Origin: Pyruvatibacter sp.
GTDB taxonomy: Bacteria; Pseudomonadota; Alphaproteobacteria; CGMCC-115125
Direction of reading: 5' to 3'
DNA: 64,000 nucleotides
Assembly (NCBI RefSeq): GCF_040219635.1
Contig: NZ_JAVJSC010000004.1
Span: forward strand, 372,001 to 436,000
How positions within the stretch are numbered: the stretch's first letter is position 1; each line of letters starts with the position of its first letter. The translations under genes and the position numbers were made by a program. Below, piece after piece: positions 42,995 through 51,424 of this stretch. A model generated the notes under the pieces. That model did no database searches and was not told the DNA's origin. It saw nothing but the letters and a program-made list of their open reading frames with translations.

Positions 42995-43789
42995 ATGCGC
43001 CTGCTGCACGCAGTATTTCGCTTTGTCAGTCTGAGGGTGACAGCATTCCTCGAAAAGCCGCTGCCTGGCTATCAGCCATTCACGCCGTCTGATCCTGAGA
43101 CGTTGCGCAGGGTGTTGCAGCCAGGCGACGTGCTGCTGGTGGAAGGCAACCGGCGGATGTCGGCGGCAATCAAATATTTGACCCAGTCCACCTGGTCGCA
43201 CGCGGCCATCTATGTGGGTAATGCGGTGGAGGCGGAACCGGGCAGTGATGGCTGCATGTTGGTGGAGGCTGACGTAAAACACGGTGTGGTCGCTGTGCCG
43301 TTGTCGAAATACGCCGATTTCAACACACGCATCTGCCGCGCGTCGCGGCTGCGGCCCGATGACCGGGACGCCATCGTGCACTATGCGATAGGCCGTATCG
43401 GCGACACCTATGACATGCGCAATGTGTTTGACCTGTTGCGCTACCTGCTGCCGACGCCGCCCGTGCCGGTGCGCTACCGGCGGCGGATGCTGGCGCTGGG
43501 AGCGGGCGACCCGACACGGGCCATTTGTTCAACCATGATTGCGCAGGCGTTTCAGGAGGTGGGATATCCGATCCTGCCGCTGATCTCGACGGTGGATGAC
43601 CCGACGCCGCGGGTTGCCTCCAGCTATACACGCAACGAGATTTTGCACATCAGGCATTACTCGCTTTTCGTGCCGCGTGATTTTGATGTGTCGCCGTTTT
43701 TCAGCATCATCAAACCCACCATTGAAGGCGGGTTCGATTATAAATCCATTGTCTGGGCCGACGAGCCGGACACGCCTGCCTCAGTATGA
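42995..43789 (+). CDS. YiiX/YebB-like cysteine hydrolase
   Basis: A 264-aa protein of the permuted NlpC/P60-like papain fold (YiiX/YebB group). The catalytic His is probably in TWSHAAIYVG, preceded by GDVLLVEGNRRMSAAIKYLTQS, and the catalytic Cys in RAICSTMIAQAF. Such enzymes are thought to hydrolyse amide bonds in lipids or peptidoglycan fragments, but substrates are mostly unknown. The N-terminus (RLLHAVFRFVSLRVTAFL) is hydrophobic and amphipathic, suggesting membrane association. The upstream ATG at 42953 is an alternative start. It converges with gshA, overlapping it by 9 bp. Confidence 0.82.
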   Translation: MRLLHAVFRFVSLRVTAFLEKPLPGYQPFTPSDPETLRRVLQPGDVLLVEGNRRMSAAIKYLTQSTWSHAAIYVGNAVEAEPGSDGCMLVEADVKHGVVAVPLSKYADFNTRICRASRLRPDDRDAIVHYAIGRIGDTYDMRNVFDLLRYLLPTPPVPVRYRRRMLALGAGDPTRAICSTMIAQAFQEVGYPILPLISTVDDPTPRVASSYTRNEILHIRHYSLFVPRDFDVSPFFSIIKPTIEGGFDYKSIVWADEPDTPASV

Positions 43790-45178
43790 ATACTCGGCAA
43801 ACAGCCTATCCAGATTGCCGTTCCATTTGCCCTCGTAGTGCGCAAGCAGTTCTTCGGCAGGCGTCCGCGCTTCGTCGATAGTGGTTTCAACAGCGGCCAG
43901 AAACCCGCGCTCGTCGCCGTCAAAGCCGTCCATGCGGGCGCGGGCTTTGAGGCCGCCCTGCGCAATCGTGAGGGCATCACGGGCAATGTCGAGCACGGTG
44001 CGATCACGGAACGGCGTTTTGAGGACCGTAATCGGCACTTGTTGGTGTAGCCGCTCGCGCTCCTCAACTGTCCAGTCTTTGACCAGTTCCCACGCGGCGG
44101 CCTGCGCGGCACCGTCATATAGCAGCCCAACCCAGAATGCTGGCAGCGCGCACAGACGGCGCCACGGGCCACCGTCCGCACCGCGCATCTCGATGAAGCG
44201 CTTGAGTCGGGCTTCGGGGAAAATTGTTGTGAGATGACTTTCCCAGTCGTCCAGCGTCGGGCGCTCACCTTCAAGACCCGTGAGCTTGCCCGCCATGAAG
44301 TCACGGAACGAGTGCCCGGCAACGTCAACATACGCGCCGTTGCGATAGACGAAATACATCGGCACATCCAGCGCATAGTCCGTGTACTGCTCAAAACCGA
44401 AACCCTGCTCGAACACAAACGGCAACATGCCGGTACGGTCCTTGTCGGTATCGAGCCATACGGCGGCGCGGTTTGACAATATGCCGTTGGGCTTGCCTTC
44501 CACGAAGGGCGAATTGGCAAACAGCGCTGTGACAATCGGCTGAAGCGCGATGGCGATCCGATATTTCTGCACCATGTCGGCTTCGGATGAAAAATCGAGG
44601 TTCACCTGAACCGTGCAGGTGCGAAACATCATATCGAGGCCGCGGCTGCCGACCGTGGGCATATAGCGCTTCATGATGGCATAGCGGCCCTTGGGCATGA
44701 TCGGCGTCTGCTCAAGGGTGCGGCGGGGGGCAAATCCAAGACCGATGAAGCCCGCACCGATTTCACCGGCGACAGTTGCCACCTGCGCCAGGTGCGTGTG
44801 AACCTCATCACAGGTCTGGTGCAGGGTTTCAAGCGGCGCACCCGACAGTTCAAACTGGCCGCCGGGCTCAAGCGTGATGGACCCGCCGCCGGTCTGGTCA
44901 TTGCCCATCATGGCAATGACATTGCCGTCCTCAATGGCCGGCTCCCAGCCAAACCGCGCCATGCCTTCCAGCATTGCCTTGACGGTCGCACCTTCTTCGC
45001 CGGGCGCATTGTCGTAGGGCATCGGGCTTAAGTCATTGGTACGGTAGCCGAACTTTTCGTGCTCGGTGCCAATGCGCCAGTCGCTTTGAGGTTTGGAGCC
45101 TGACGCCAGATACGCAACCAGCTCGTCGCGGGTTTCAACAGGCTGCGCCTCGGCGCGCGAGGTGGGTGGTGCCGACAT
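43781..45178 (-). CDS. gshA: Glutamate-cysteine ligase (plant/alphaproteobacterial type)
   Basis: This enzyme makes gamma-glutamylcysteine, the first step of glutathione synthesis. The 465-aa protein is of the type related to plant GSH1, with RIGTEHEKFGYR, GGGSITLEPGGQFELSGAP, and MKRYMPTVGSRGLDMMFRTCTVQVNLDFSSEADM. The ATG at 45178 follows an AGGA site nine bases upstream. gshB is not in the window. Glutathione is a likely cofactor for the MAPEG protein and possibly the peroxiredoxin in this window. Confidence 0.95.
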   Translation of the reverse strand: MSAPPTSRAEAQPVETRDELVAYLASGSKPQSDWRIGTEHEKFGYRTNDLSPMPYDNAPGEEGATVKAMLEGMARFGWEPAIEDGNVIAMMGNDQTGGGSITLEPGGQFELSGAPLETLHQTCDEVHTHLAQVATVAGEIGAGFIGLGFAPRRTLEQTPIMPKGRYAIMKRYMPTVGSRGLDMMFRTCTVQVNLDFSSEADMVQKYRIAIALQPIVTALFANSPFVEGKPNGILSNRAAVWLDTDKDRTGMLPFVFEQGFGFEQYTDYALDVPMYFVYRNGAYVDVAGHSFRDFMAGKLTGLEGERPTLDDWESHLTTIFPEARLKRFIEMRGADGGPWRRLCALPAFWVGLLYDGAAQAAAWELVKDWTVEERERLHQQVPITVLKTPFRDRTVLDIARDALTIAQGGLKARARMDGFDGDERGFLAAVETTIDEARTPAEELLAHYEGKWNGNLDRLFAEYSY

Positions 45179-45367
45179 CTCTGGTTTCCTCAGACCCTCG
45201 AAGCGGGGTCCATGCAGCCCCGCCACACTGCCCCCGCAACACACACATTGTCAGGCAGTTTTTATTTTGAACCCTCGACATGTAGGGGCTGGCGCAAATC
45301 CGCACAAGTCAGAAGGTGTCTGTAATAAAGTATCCGGCAGAAGCTGCTCTGATCGCGGGCGGCGATA

Positions 45368-46132
45368 CTATCGCCAGTCGCCCAGCACGGACTGCCACAG
45401 GGCCATGGCCGCCACCAGCGCCGTGTCGGCGCGCATGATGCGCGGCCCAAGCGACACCGGGTGGGCACAGGGCATGGCGGCCAGGGTTTTGCGTTCAGCT
45501 TCGTCAAAGCCGCCTTCGGGACCGATGAGGATGGCCCAGGGCGATTTTTTGGCGGTTGCCGGCAGAGCACGCAGATAATCCGCAGGGGAAACATCACCTG
45601 CGCGCGCCAAACCCTCATCGCAAAACAATATCTGCCGCTCGGCAGACCAACGCGTGAGCACCGCGTCCAGCTTCAGGGACTCTTCCACCTGCGGCACAAA
45701 CAGCATGTTGCATTGCTCGGCGGCCTCCACACAGTTCGCCAGCAGGCGGGATGTCTTCACCCGCTCCGCCTGGGTGCGCCGGGTAATGACCGGCTGCAGC
45801 AGGCTGGCGCCCATTTCAGTTGCTTTTTGCGCCACATAGTCAATGCGGGTGCGCTTGATGGGGGCAAACAGCAAATGCAGGTCTTGCGCGTTTGAAGGCT
45901 GGGACCGGGTTTTCTCGTGCGTGGTCAGGCTGGCGCGCTTTTTGCCGATGTCATCAATCCGTGCCAGCCATTCGCCGTCAGCGCCATTGAACACCAGCAC
46001 CGTGTCGCCAGGCTTTTTGCGCATGACATTGGCCAGGTAATGGGCCTGTTCCGGGGCAAGCGGAACGGCTGCGTTCGCTGCCAGCGGTACGTCCACAAAT
46101 AGGCGAATCAGATTTGACCGGTTGCTCGACAT
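45368..46132 (-). CDS. rsmE: 16S rRNA (uracil-1498-N3)-methyltransferase
   Basis: RsmE methylates U1498 in 16S rRNA, near the decoding site. The 254-aa protein has an N-terminal PUA-like domain with RLFVDVPL and VMRKKPGD, and a SPOUT C-terminal domain with LIGPEGGFDEAE and LGPRIMRADTA, the knot that binds SAM. The ATG at 46132 after GGGGGCACC is preferred to 46159. It diverges from ubiA with only about 25 bp between starts, so their promoters must overlap the coding ends. Confidence 0.95.
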   Translation of the reverse strand: MSSNRSNLIRLFVDVPLAANAAVPLAPEQAHYLANVMRKKPGDTVLVFNGADGEWLARIDDIGKKRASLTTHEKTRSQPSNAQDLHLLFAPIKRTRIDYVAQKATEMGASLLQPVITRRTQAERVKTSRLLANCVEAAEQCNMLFVPQVEESLKLDAVLTRWSAERQILFCDEGLARAGDVSPADYLRALPATAKKSPWAILIGPEGGFDEAERKTLAAMPCAHPVSLGPRIMRADTALVAAMALWQSVLGDWR

Positions 46133-46157
46133 GGTGCCCCCAAGTATCACGTGTGAC

Positions 46158-47147
46158 ATGACACCGTCTCAAGATAACAGACCGGATGCCCCGGACACGC
46201 CTGACCTGCCTGAGGATGGCCGGGTAGCCGATGCCCCGGCGGGAAACTGGGTGGACCGGTGGGCCCCCGCCCCCGCACGCCCCTATCTGCGGCTGATGCG
46301 GGCCGACCGGCCCATCGGGACATGGCTGCTGTTCTGGCCGTGCGCCTGGTCGATCACGCTGGCCGCACCCCAGACAGGGCAATATGTGCTGCACCCGGCC
46401 ATACTGTGGCTGCTGGTGTTGTTCGGCGTCGGTGCCTTCGTGATGCGCGGCGCAGGGTGCGTGTGGAACGATGTTTCAGATCGCGACATAGACGCCGCCG
46501 TGGCGCGCACCGCCAGCAGGCCCATTCCCAGTGGTCAGGTGAGCGTCACACAGGCGCTGTGGTTCCTGATTGTTTTGCTGGCCATCGGCTTTGGCATTCT
46601 CATTCAGCTTACCTGGGCAGCCATCGGCCTTGGCGTTTTGTCGCTGGCGCTGGTGGCAATCTATCCGTTTGCAAAGCGCTTCACATGGTGGCCGCAGGTG
46701 TTTTTAGGCCTCGCCATCAACTGGGGGGCGCTCATGGGGTGGGCGGCGGTGACGGGCAGCATCTCGCTTGCGCCGGTATTTTTGTATCTTGCGGGTATCG
46801 CGTGGACGCTGGGCTATGACACGATCTATGCGCATCAGGACAAGGAAGACGACGCGCTGATTGGTGTGAAATCAACGGCGCTGCGGCTGGGCGGTGCCAC
46901 GAAGCGCTGGCTGTGGGTTTTTTACGGCGCAACGCTGGTGTTTTTGGCGTTGGCGGGACTGGCCGCGGGTATCGGCTATGTCTATTTCGCTGGTCTCGTC
47001 ATTGGCAGTTTTCATTTGTTGCGACAGGTGCGCGACACCGATCTGGACGATGGGGCAGAATGCCTCGCGGCATTCAAATCCAACCGCGACTTTGGGGCCA
47101 TTGTATTTGCCGCCCTTCTGGCGGGCACCCTTGGAAGTTCGCTGTGA
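46158..47147 (+). CDS. ubiA: 4-hydroxybenzoate polyprenyltransferase
   Basis: UbiA attaches the polyprenyl tail (made by IspB) to 4-hydroxybenzoate in ubiquinone synthesis, at the inner membrane. The 329-aa protein has about eight membrane spans and the Asp-rich motif NDVSDRDIDAAVARTASRPIPSG that binds diphosphate, plus the second motif DTIYAHQDKEDD. An acidic Pro-rich N-terminal extension of about 45 residues precedes the first span. It is divergent from rsmE, as in many alphaproteobacteria. Confidence 0.96.
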   Translation: MTPSQDNRPDAPDTPDLPEDGRVADAPAGNWVDRWAPAPARPYLRLMRADRPIGTWLLFWPCAWSITLAAPQTGQYVLHPAILWLLVLFGVGAFVMRGAGCVWNDVSDRDIDAAVARTASRPIPSGQVSVTQALWFLIVLLAIGFGILIQLTWAAIGLGVLSLALVAIYPFAKRFTWWPQVFLGLAINWGALMGWAAVTGSISLAPVFLYLAGIAWTLGYDTIYAHQDKEDDALIGVKSTALRLGGATKRWLWVFYGATLVFLALAGLAAGIGYVYFAGLVIGSFHLLRQVRDTDLDDGAECLAAFKSNRDFGAIVFAALLAGTLGSSL

Positions 47148-47217
47148 TGAACTGATCCAATGCCGGTGCGACTGCGTATTTCAGGTAATTGGGATGCAGG
47201 CAACCGGGAGCCGGGCG

Positions 47218-47340
47218 ATGGCGCAGTCAGTCTTTACACGGATTATCAACGACACGTTTCGTTTTGTGGCGCAGATGTTTGCGTTTAACGGCATGTATGA
47301 GCGCAAGGTCGTGTATGTGCGCAATCGGCTGCCGCACTAA
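47218..47340 (+). CDS. Possible 40-aa small protein
   Basis: A short reading frame, MAQSVFTRIINDTFRFVAQM at the N-terminus then FAFNGMYERKVVYVRN. It is aromatic and basic, with an amphipathic helix at the start. GGGAG lies eight bases before the ATG. It is just downstream of ubiA and could be cotranscribed with it. I know no family; it may be real because its composition is protein-like, but it is short enough to be chance. Confidence 0.35.
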   Translation: MAQSVFTRIINDTFRFVAQMFAFNGMYERKVVYVRNRLPH

Positions 47341-47390
47341 CCGCCAGCGAGCCATGCACTGGCTGCAAGCCTGCGTCGCGCGCCGACGCG

Positions 47391-47419
47391 TTGAGAAATT
47401 GTGCACTGCACACTAGATA
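47391..47419 (+). promoter_or_regulatory. Weak promoter candidate for the 69-aa gene
   Basis: TTGAGA and TAGATA are separated by 17 bp. The spacer contains an inverted repeat GTGCA-C-TGCAC that might serve as an operator. The -10 match is poor. Confidence 0.3.
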
Positions 47420-47466
47420 GTGTTGTGAGAGGGAATGGCCCCTCCTCCTGCTTCGGGAGCTGCGAA

Positions 47467-47676
47467 ATGACACCTTTTGTAAAATCATGGATTGATGCCG
47501 CGGCAGCCGCCGTCAGCACATTTGCGGGCGTAGCCTATGAGCCGCCTCTGGCACCTGCGGCCATCGCACCCCAAACCGACCAGATGATGCTGCCGTTCGG
47601 CAATGTAGCCCATCGCGCCCGCCTTCACGCCGCCCCCGCCGAACGCAAAAGCGAGCCCGGCGCGCTGGCCGCCTGA
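47467..47676 (+). CDS. Small protein of 69 aa, unknown function
   Basis: The product opens MTPFVKSWIDAAAAAVSTFAG and continues with an Ala/Pro-rich stretch (PPLAPAAIAPQTDQMMLPF) and an Arg-rich end. It has no clear signal peptide, membrane span or recognised domain. The unit looks complete: a possible promoter upstream, a GGGAG site seven bases before the ATG, and an intrinsic terminator 39 bp after the stop. That punctuation argues for an independently expressed gene. It ends about 160 bp before the TetR gene. Confidence 0.55.
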   Translation: MTPFVKSWIDAAAAAVSTFAGVAYEPPLAPAAIAPQTDQMMLPFGNVAHRARLHAAPAERKSEPGALAA

Positions 47677-47715
47677 ATACCCTGCGCGCAGGACGCGCTG
47701 ACGCACACGACAAGA

Positions 47716-47751
47716 GCCTCCCCCGACCACATGTCGGCGGGAGGCTTTTTT
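47716..47751 (+). terminator. Intrinsic terminator after the 69-aa gene
   Basis: A 12-bp GC-rich stem with one bulged C (47716-47727 with 47733-47745), loop CACAT, followed by six Ts. Confidence 0.9.
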
Positions 47752-47777
47752 GTGCATGATCGGACAGCGCGCGCGCT

Positions 47778-47831
47778 TTGACACAAACAATGAACCGTGG
47801 TTCACTCCTTTAAGAACTGAACCGGAGTTCA
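47778..47831 (+). promoter_or_regulatory. tetR promoter with two palindromic operators
   Basis: A perfect TTGACA at 47778-47783 could be the -35. Operator 1, TGAACCGTGGTTCA, is at 47791-47804, inside the promoter spacer. Operator 2, TGAACCGGAGTTCA, is at 47818-47831 and covers the ribosome-binding GGAG. The centres are 27 bp apart. The layout fits autoregulation by the TetR protein encoded next door, which is inference. Confidence 0.6.
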
Positions 47832-47835
47832 TACC

Positions 47836-48474
47836 TTGGCCTACCGCAAAACCGGCAAAGTCGTCGCACAACTTGAAGCCAACCGGGCTCGCATCCTTGA
47901 TGCGGCGCGAGTGCTTGTGTTTGAGGGCGGCTTTCAGGCTGCCAGCGTGGCGGCTGTGGCCGGGCGCGCAGGCGTGGCAACGGGCACGCTCTACCGTTAT
48001 TTTGCCTCGCGTGAAGCGCTGCTGCTGGATGTGTTTCGCGCCATTTCGGATGTCGAGATGACCCGGCTGGAAGCGATTGCCGCCGGACCCGGACGTCCCG
48101 CAGACCGGCTGCGGGACGTGGCGCATGGGTTTGTCAGCCGTGCCGTGCGCGGTGCCCGGCAGGCCTATGCCCTGCTCGCAGAACCCGTGGACGGCGCGTT
48201 GGCCGACGAACGCATGGCCTACCGGCGACGCCATGCAATGATTTTTGAACGATTGATGCGTGAAGCACAGGCGGCAGGCGACATAGCTCCGCTGGATGCT
48301 CATGTGACAGCAGCAGCAATTGCAGGGGCCATCCCCTCCGCACTGACACTGCACGGGCCTGACCGCGTGCCAGACGCCCGCTCTCTGGTAAACGCCGTAT
48401 TGCGCATGTCTGGTCTTGATCCCCATACGGATGATATCTCACACAAGGATGCTTCCCATGATCAATCCGCTTGA
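47836..48474 (+). CDS. TetR/AcrR-family regulator
   Basis: A 212-aa repressor-type protein. The N-terminal helix-turn-helix lies at about residues 18-63 (RARILDAARVLVFEGGFQAASVAAVAGRAGVATGTLYRYFASREALLLDVF). The C-terminal ligand-binding domain is of the general TetR type; the ligand is unknown. The start is a TTG at 47836 with GGAG at good spacing. Two matching palindromes lie directly upstream. It overlaps the fatty acid desaturase gene by 17 bp and probably controls both. Confidence 0.9.
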   Translation: MAYRKTGKVVAQLEANRARILDAARVLVFEGGFQAASVAAVAGRAGVATGTLYRYFASREALLLDVFRAISDVEMTRLEAIAAGPGRPADRLRDVAHGFVSRAVRGARQAYALLAEPVDGALADERMAYRRRHAMIFERLMREAQAAGDIAPLDAHVTAAAIAGAIPSALTLHGPDRVPDARSLVNAVLRMSGLDPHTDDISHKDASHDQSA

Positions 48475-49495
48475 TCTCATCACCCAACAGCAGCTTGACG
48501 ACGTGAAGCAGCGCTCCGATGCCAGGGCGCTGTGGCTGGTCGCTTTCAACTGGGGCCTGATCGGTGCTGCCATGGCGATGTTTGCCATCTGGCCCGGCGT
48601 GCTGACGTTTCTGGCTGCGGTCATCATCATTGGCACCCGGCAGCTTGGGCTGGCAGTGCTCATGCATGACGGGGCACACGGCACGCTGGCCAAAAGCCCG
48701 GCGCTCAACATGTTTTTGTCGCAGTGGCTGTGTGCCTACCCGATGCTGGCCGAGACCATGGCCTATCGGCGCTATCACCTGACGCATCATCGCAACACTC
48801 AGCAGGAAGATGACCCGGACCTTATCCTCTCCAAGCCCTTTCCCATCACCCGCAAGAGTTTCCGCCGCAAGCTGCTGCGCGACCTCACCGGGCAGACCGG
48901 CTATCAGCAGCGCAAGGCCCAGTTCCTCAATGCGCTGGGCGATGCATCGCTTGCATGGGACAAGCGCATAGACTGCTTCGCCAACAAGCTGGGCCGGGCT
49001 GTATTTGCCAATGTCGTGCTGTTTTCAGCCCTGGCGATGGCCGGGCAGTGGCATCTTTATTTTCTGCTTTGGGTTGTTCCCATGCTCACCTGGCATCAGG
49101 CCGTAACCCGCGTGCGCAACATTGCCGAGCACGCCATGGTGCCCGACAACAACGACCCGTTCCGCAATGCGCGCACCACCAAAGCCAACTGGTTCATGCG
49201 GCTGGTGCTGGCCCCCAACTTCGTGAACTATCACGTGGAACACCATCTGTTCATGTGGGTGCCCTGCTATAACCTGCCAAGGCTGCATGGGTACCTGATC
49301 GCCAACGGCCATGGTGACCGGATGGAAATCCGCGACAGCTATGTCGAGGTTCTGAAAATGGCGACCTCGCGGCCCGATGATGAAGACCGCCCGGGCAATG
49401 TGGTGCATAACGCCCGCAAACGCCGCGTCGCAGGCATTGTGTCTGAAGGCTTTGCTGAAACGGACACGCCGCCCGCCACGCCAAATGCCGCCTGA
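48458..49495 (+). CDS. Fatty acid desaturase family protein
   Basis: A 345-aa membrane di-iron desaturase or hydroxylase-type enzyme. The three His boxes are HDGAHG, HLTHHRN and HVEHHL, which hold the two irons. Four hydrophobic spans flank them. It introduces a double bond or hydroxyl into acyl chains or a similar lipid; the exact substrate cannot be read from sequence. The ATG at 48458 follows AAGGA. It overlaps the end of tetR, and its own end overlaps the following methyltransferase start by 11 bp, giving a tightly coupled three-gene unit. Confidence 0.9.
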   Translation: MINPLDLITQQQLDDVKQRSDARALWLVAFNWGLIGAAMAMFAIWPGVLTFLAAVIIIGTRQLGLAVLMHDGAHGTLAKSPALNMFLSQWLCAYPMLAETMAYRRYHLTHHRNTQQEDDPDLILSKPFPITRKSFRRKLLRDLTGQTGYQQRKAQFLNALGDASLAWDKRIDCFANKLGRAVFANVVLFSALAMAGQWHLYFLLWVVPMLTWHQAVTRVRNIAEHAMVPDNNDPFRNARTTKANWFMRLVLAPNFVNYHVEHHLFMWVPCYNLPRLHGYLIANGHGDRMEIRDSYVEVLKMATSRPDDEDRPGNVVHNARKRRVAGIVSEGFAETDTPPATPNAA

Positions 49496-50150
49496 GGCCA
49501 TCGCAGACCCGCACGCCTTTGTTGCGGGCAATTCGGTTTTGCAATCCGCACCGCTGGTGCCCGAAATCATGCTGCATCTGGCCGATGAGCGCGCTCCCCT
49601 GTGGACCAAGACGCAGCGTGATCTGTGGGACGACGGCATTGTCCTGCCCTACTGGGCATTTGCCTGGGCAGGTGGGCAGGCGCTGGCCCGATTGCTGTTG
49701 GATGAACCCGACCGGGTGCGCGGCAAGCGTGTTGTGGATTTTGCGTCTGGCAGCGCCATCGCAGCCATTGCCGCCATGAAGGCAGGTGCCGTCAGTGTGC
49801 TTGCCGCTGACATTGACCCGCTCGCCGCAACCGCAGCGCGCATGAATGCATCTGCGAATGGCGTAGCCGTTGAGACGTGTACAGACGACCTTGTGGGAAC
49901 ACCGCTTGACGCGTGGGACGTCATCATTGCAGGCGACATATGTTACGAGCAATCCGTAGCCGAGCGTGTGGGTGACTGGCTGCAGGCTGAAGCGCACGCA
50001 GGCCGCGACGTATTGATCGGCGACCCCGGCCGCACATTTTTGCCGCGTACCCATCTGGAGCCGGTGATCGGCTACAGCGTGAAATCATCGCGTGAACTTG
50101 ACGACACGGATGTACGCAACGCCCGCGTCTGGCGCTTTGGTGGCAACTGA
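49485..50150 (+). CDS. Protein lysine methyltransferase, probable ETF-beta type (METTL20-like)
   Basis: A 221-aa class I methyltransferase. The early LPYWAFAWAGGQALARLLLD and the SAM loop VVDFASGSAIAAIAAMKAG resemble the bacterial relatives of METTL20, which methylate lysines in the electron transfer flavoprotein beta subunit and, in Agrobacterium, also ribosomal protein L7/L12. The acidic GDICYEQ motif is typical. If correct, it would tune electron flow towards ETF-QO, encoded at 8.3 kb. It is coupled to the desaturase gene. The substrate is inferred by family resemblance. Confidence 0.75.
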   Translation: MPPEAIADPHAFVAGNSVLQSAPLVPEIMLHLADERAPLWTKTQRDLWDDGIVLPYWAFAWAGGQALARLLLDEPDRVRGKRVVDFASGSAIAAIAAMKAGAVSVLAADIDPLAATAARMNASANGVAVETCTDDLVGTPLDAWDVIIAGDICYEQSVAERVGDWLQAEAHAGRDVLIGDPGRTFLPRTHLEPVIGYSVKSSRELDDTDVRNARVWRFGGN

Positions 50151-50214
50151 CTAAACTCACGTCAACGCGCGACTCACACCCATTTTCATCACAGCGCGGC
50201 GGGGAGAATGATCC

Positions 50215-50607
50215 ATGATCGAAACGCAGGTACAAGCCGTCGGGCTGTATATCGGCCTCAATCTGTTGCTGACACTGACGCTGGCCATATTGGTGGTGGG
50301 CCACCGCGCGAAAACCGGGATTAGCCTTGGCAACGGTGGCAACGACGCCCTTGAGCGCGCCATGCGTGTCCACGGTAACAACGTGGAATATGTGGCCATT
50401 GCCCTGCCCGGCCTGCTGGCGCTGGCCCTGTTGGGTGCGTCTGGCCTGCTGATTCACATTGCCGGGATTCTGGTCACCGTGGGTCGGCTTGGTCATGCCA
50501 TTGGCCTCAGCAGGTCCATCACGCCGTTCCGGCAGATCGGCACGCTGGCCACCTGGATCGGCATTCTGGTGCTGGGATGTGGCTGTTTGTATGCAGTGCT
50601 TGGCTAA
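50215..50607 (+). CDS. MAPEG family membrane protein
   Basis: A 130-aa protein with four predicted hydrophobic spans. It resembles the MAPEG family (membrane-associated proteins in eicosanoid and glutathione metabolism), with the diagnostic NGGNDALERAMRVHGNNVEYVAIALPG in the second span area. Bacterial members often have glutathione S-transferase or peroxidase activity. Its start at 50215 follows a GGGGAGAAT site. gshA in this window shows the cell makes glutathione. Confidence 0.87.
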   Translation: MIETQVQAVGLYIGLNLLLTLTLAILVVGHRAKTGISLGNGGNDALERAMRVHGNNVEYVAIALPGLLALALLGASGLLIHIAGILVTVGRLGHAIGLSRSITPFRQIGTLATWIGILVLGCGCLYAVLG

Positions 50608-50611
50608 GCTG

Positions 50612-51256
50612 TCAGGGCCGCGCAGGCTTGCCGGTTGAGCCCCAGGTTTCATAGTCGGTGTGCCACACCTGCGCAGTGACTATCTCCGGCGGCTCGCCGT
50701 GATCAAGATACCAGCTATCCACCGCCCACTGCGTGCCGGTTTCCTGATCTATGATGGAGGGAGCCATATGCGGCAGATAGTCGATGATATTGCCCTTGTG
50801 CAGACGGCCACCCAGCCTGTGCTTGGTCACCAGCCTGTCTGCCATCAGCAGGCGGATATAGGTTGTGGTGTTCACCGTCTCGTCTGCGCAATCAAGCTGA
50901 CGCTGCATCCACATGTTGGAATATGTGCCGGCAAGGTCCGCGTCGGTGCCGGTTGCAGCCCCTGCCAGCCGCTCAAGACGCGACACGGCAACGCGTATCA
51001 ATTCACGTTCTTCCGCAGCGTTGGCGGGCGGCGTGGCAAATACAGCCTTCACGCTTTGCCACTGGCCGGGACTGAGCGACACCGTGTGTCGGTCACGGCA
51101 CCCGTGGCCCGAGCAGATGACGAAACTTTCAGGCGTCGGCCCGCCTTCCGGGTGCAGCGTATAAATACGTTCCGCAATCGGTTGGTCGCGACCGCCCGCG
51201 CAGCCGGTAAGTATGGTGACCGCAAAAACCAGAAAAACAACGCGCCTCAGCATCAT
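50612..51256 (-). CDS. Lipoprotein of unknown function
   Basis: A 214-aa protein with a signal peptide (RRVVFLVFAVTILTGC) ending in a lipobox. The mature part has three further Cys (VICSGHGCRD and LDCADE) and a Trp-rich C-terminus (WAVDSWYLDHGEPPEIVTAQVW). I do not recognise the family. The ATG at 51256, followed by a second at 51253, has an AAAGG site upstream. It is encoded opposite to MAPEG and pmbA and appears monocistronic. Confidence 0.72.
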   Translation of the reverse strand: MMLRRVVFLVFAVTILTGCAGGRDQPIAERIYTLHPEGGPTPESFVICSGHGCRDRHTVSLSPGQWQSVKAVFATPPANAAEERELIRVAVSRLERLAGAATGTDADLAGTYSNMWMQRQLDCADETVNTTTYIRLLMADRLVTKHRLGGRLHKGNIIDYLPHMAPSIIDQETGTQWAVDSWYLDHGEPPEIVTAQVWHTDYETWGSTGKPARP

Positions 51257-51424
51257 GCAGACCTTTTTGGGGAAAACGCATTTCCGCATCCATATATGCG
51301 GTACAGGGTGGGTTATACCTGATCTGTGCGCTATACCCACCGCTGCAGCGCACTGCTCACGCATCTGTGACGCGGCGCTGCCTGAGTTTGCTGTTTTCTC
51401 CCGATAAGGCCCTGTATTTCCAGC

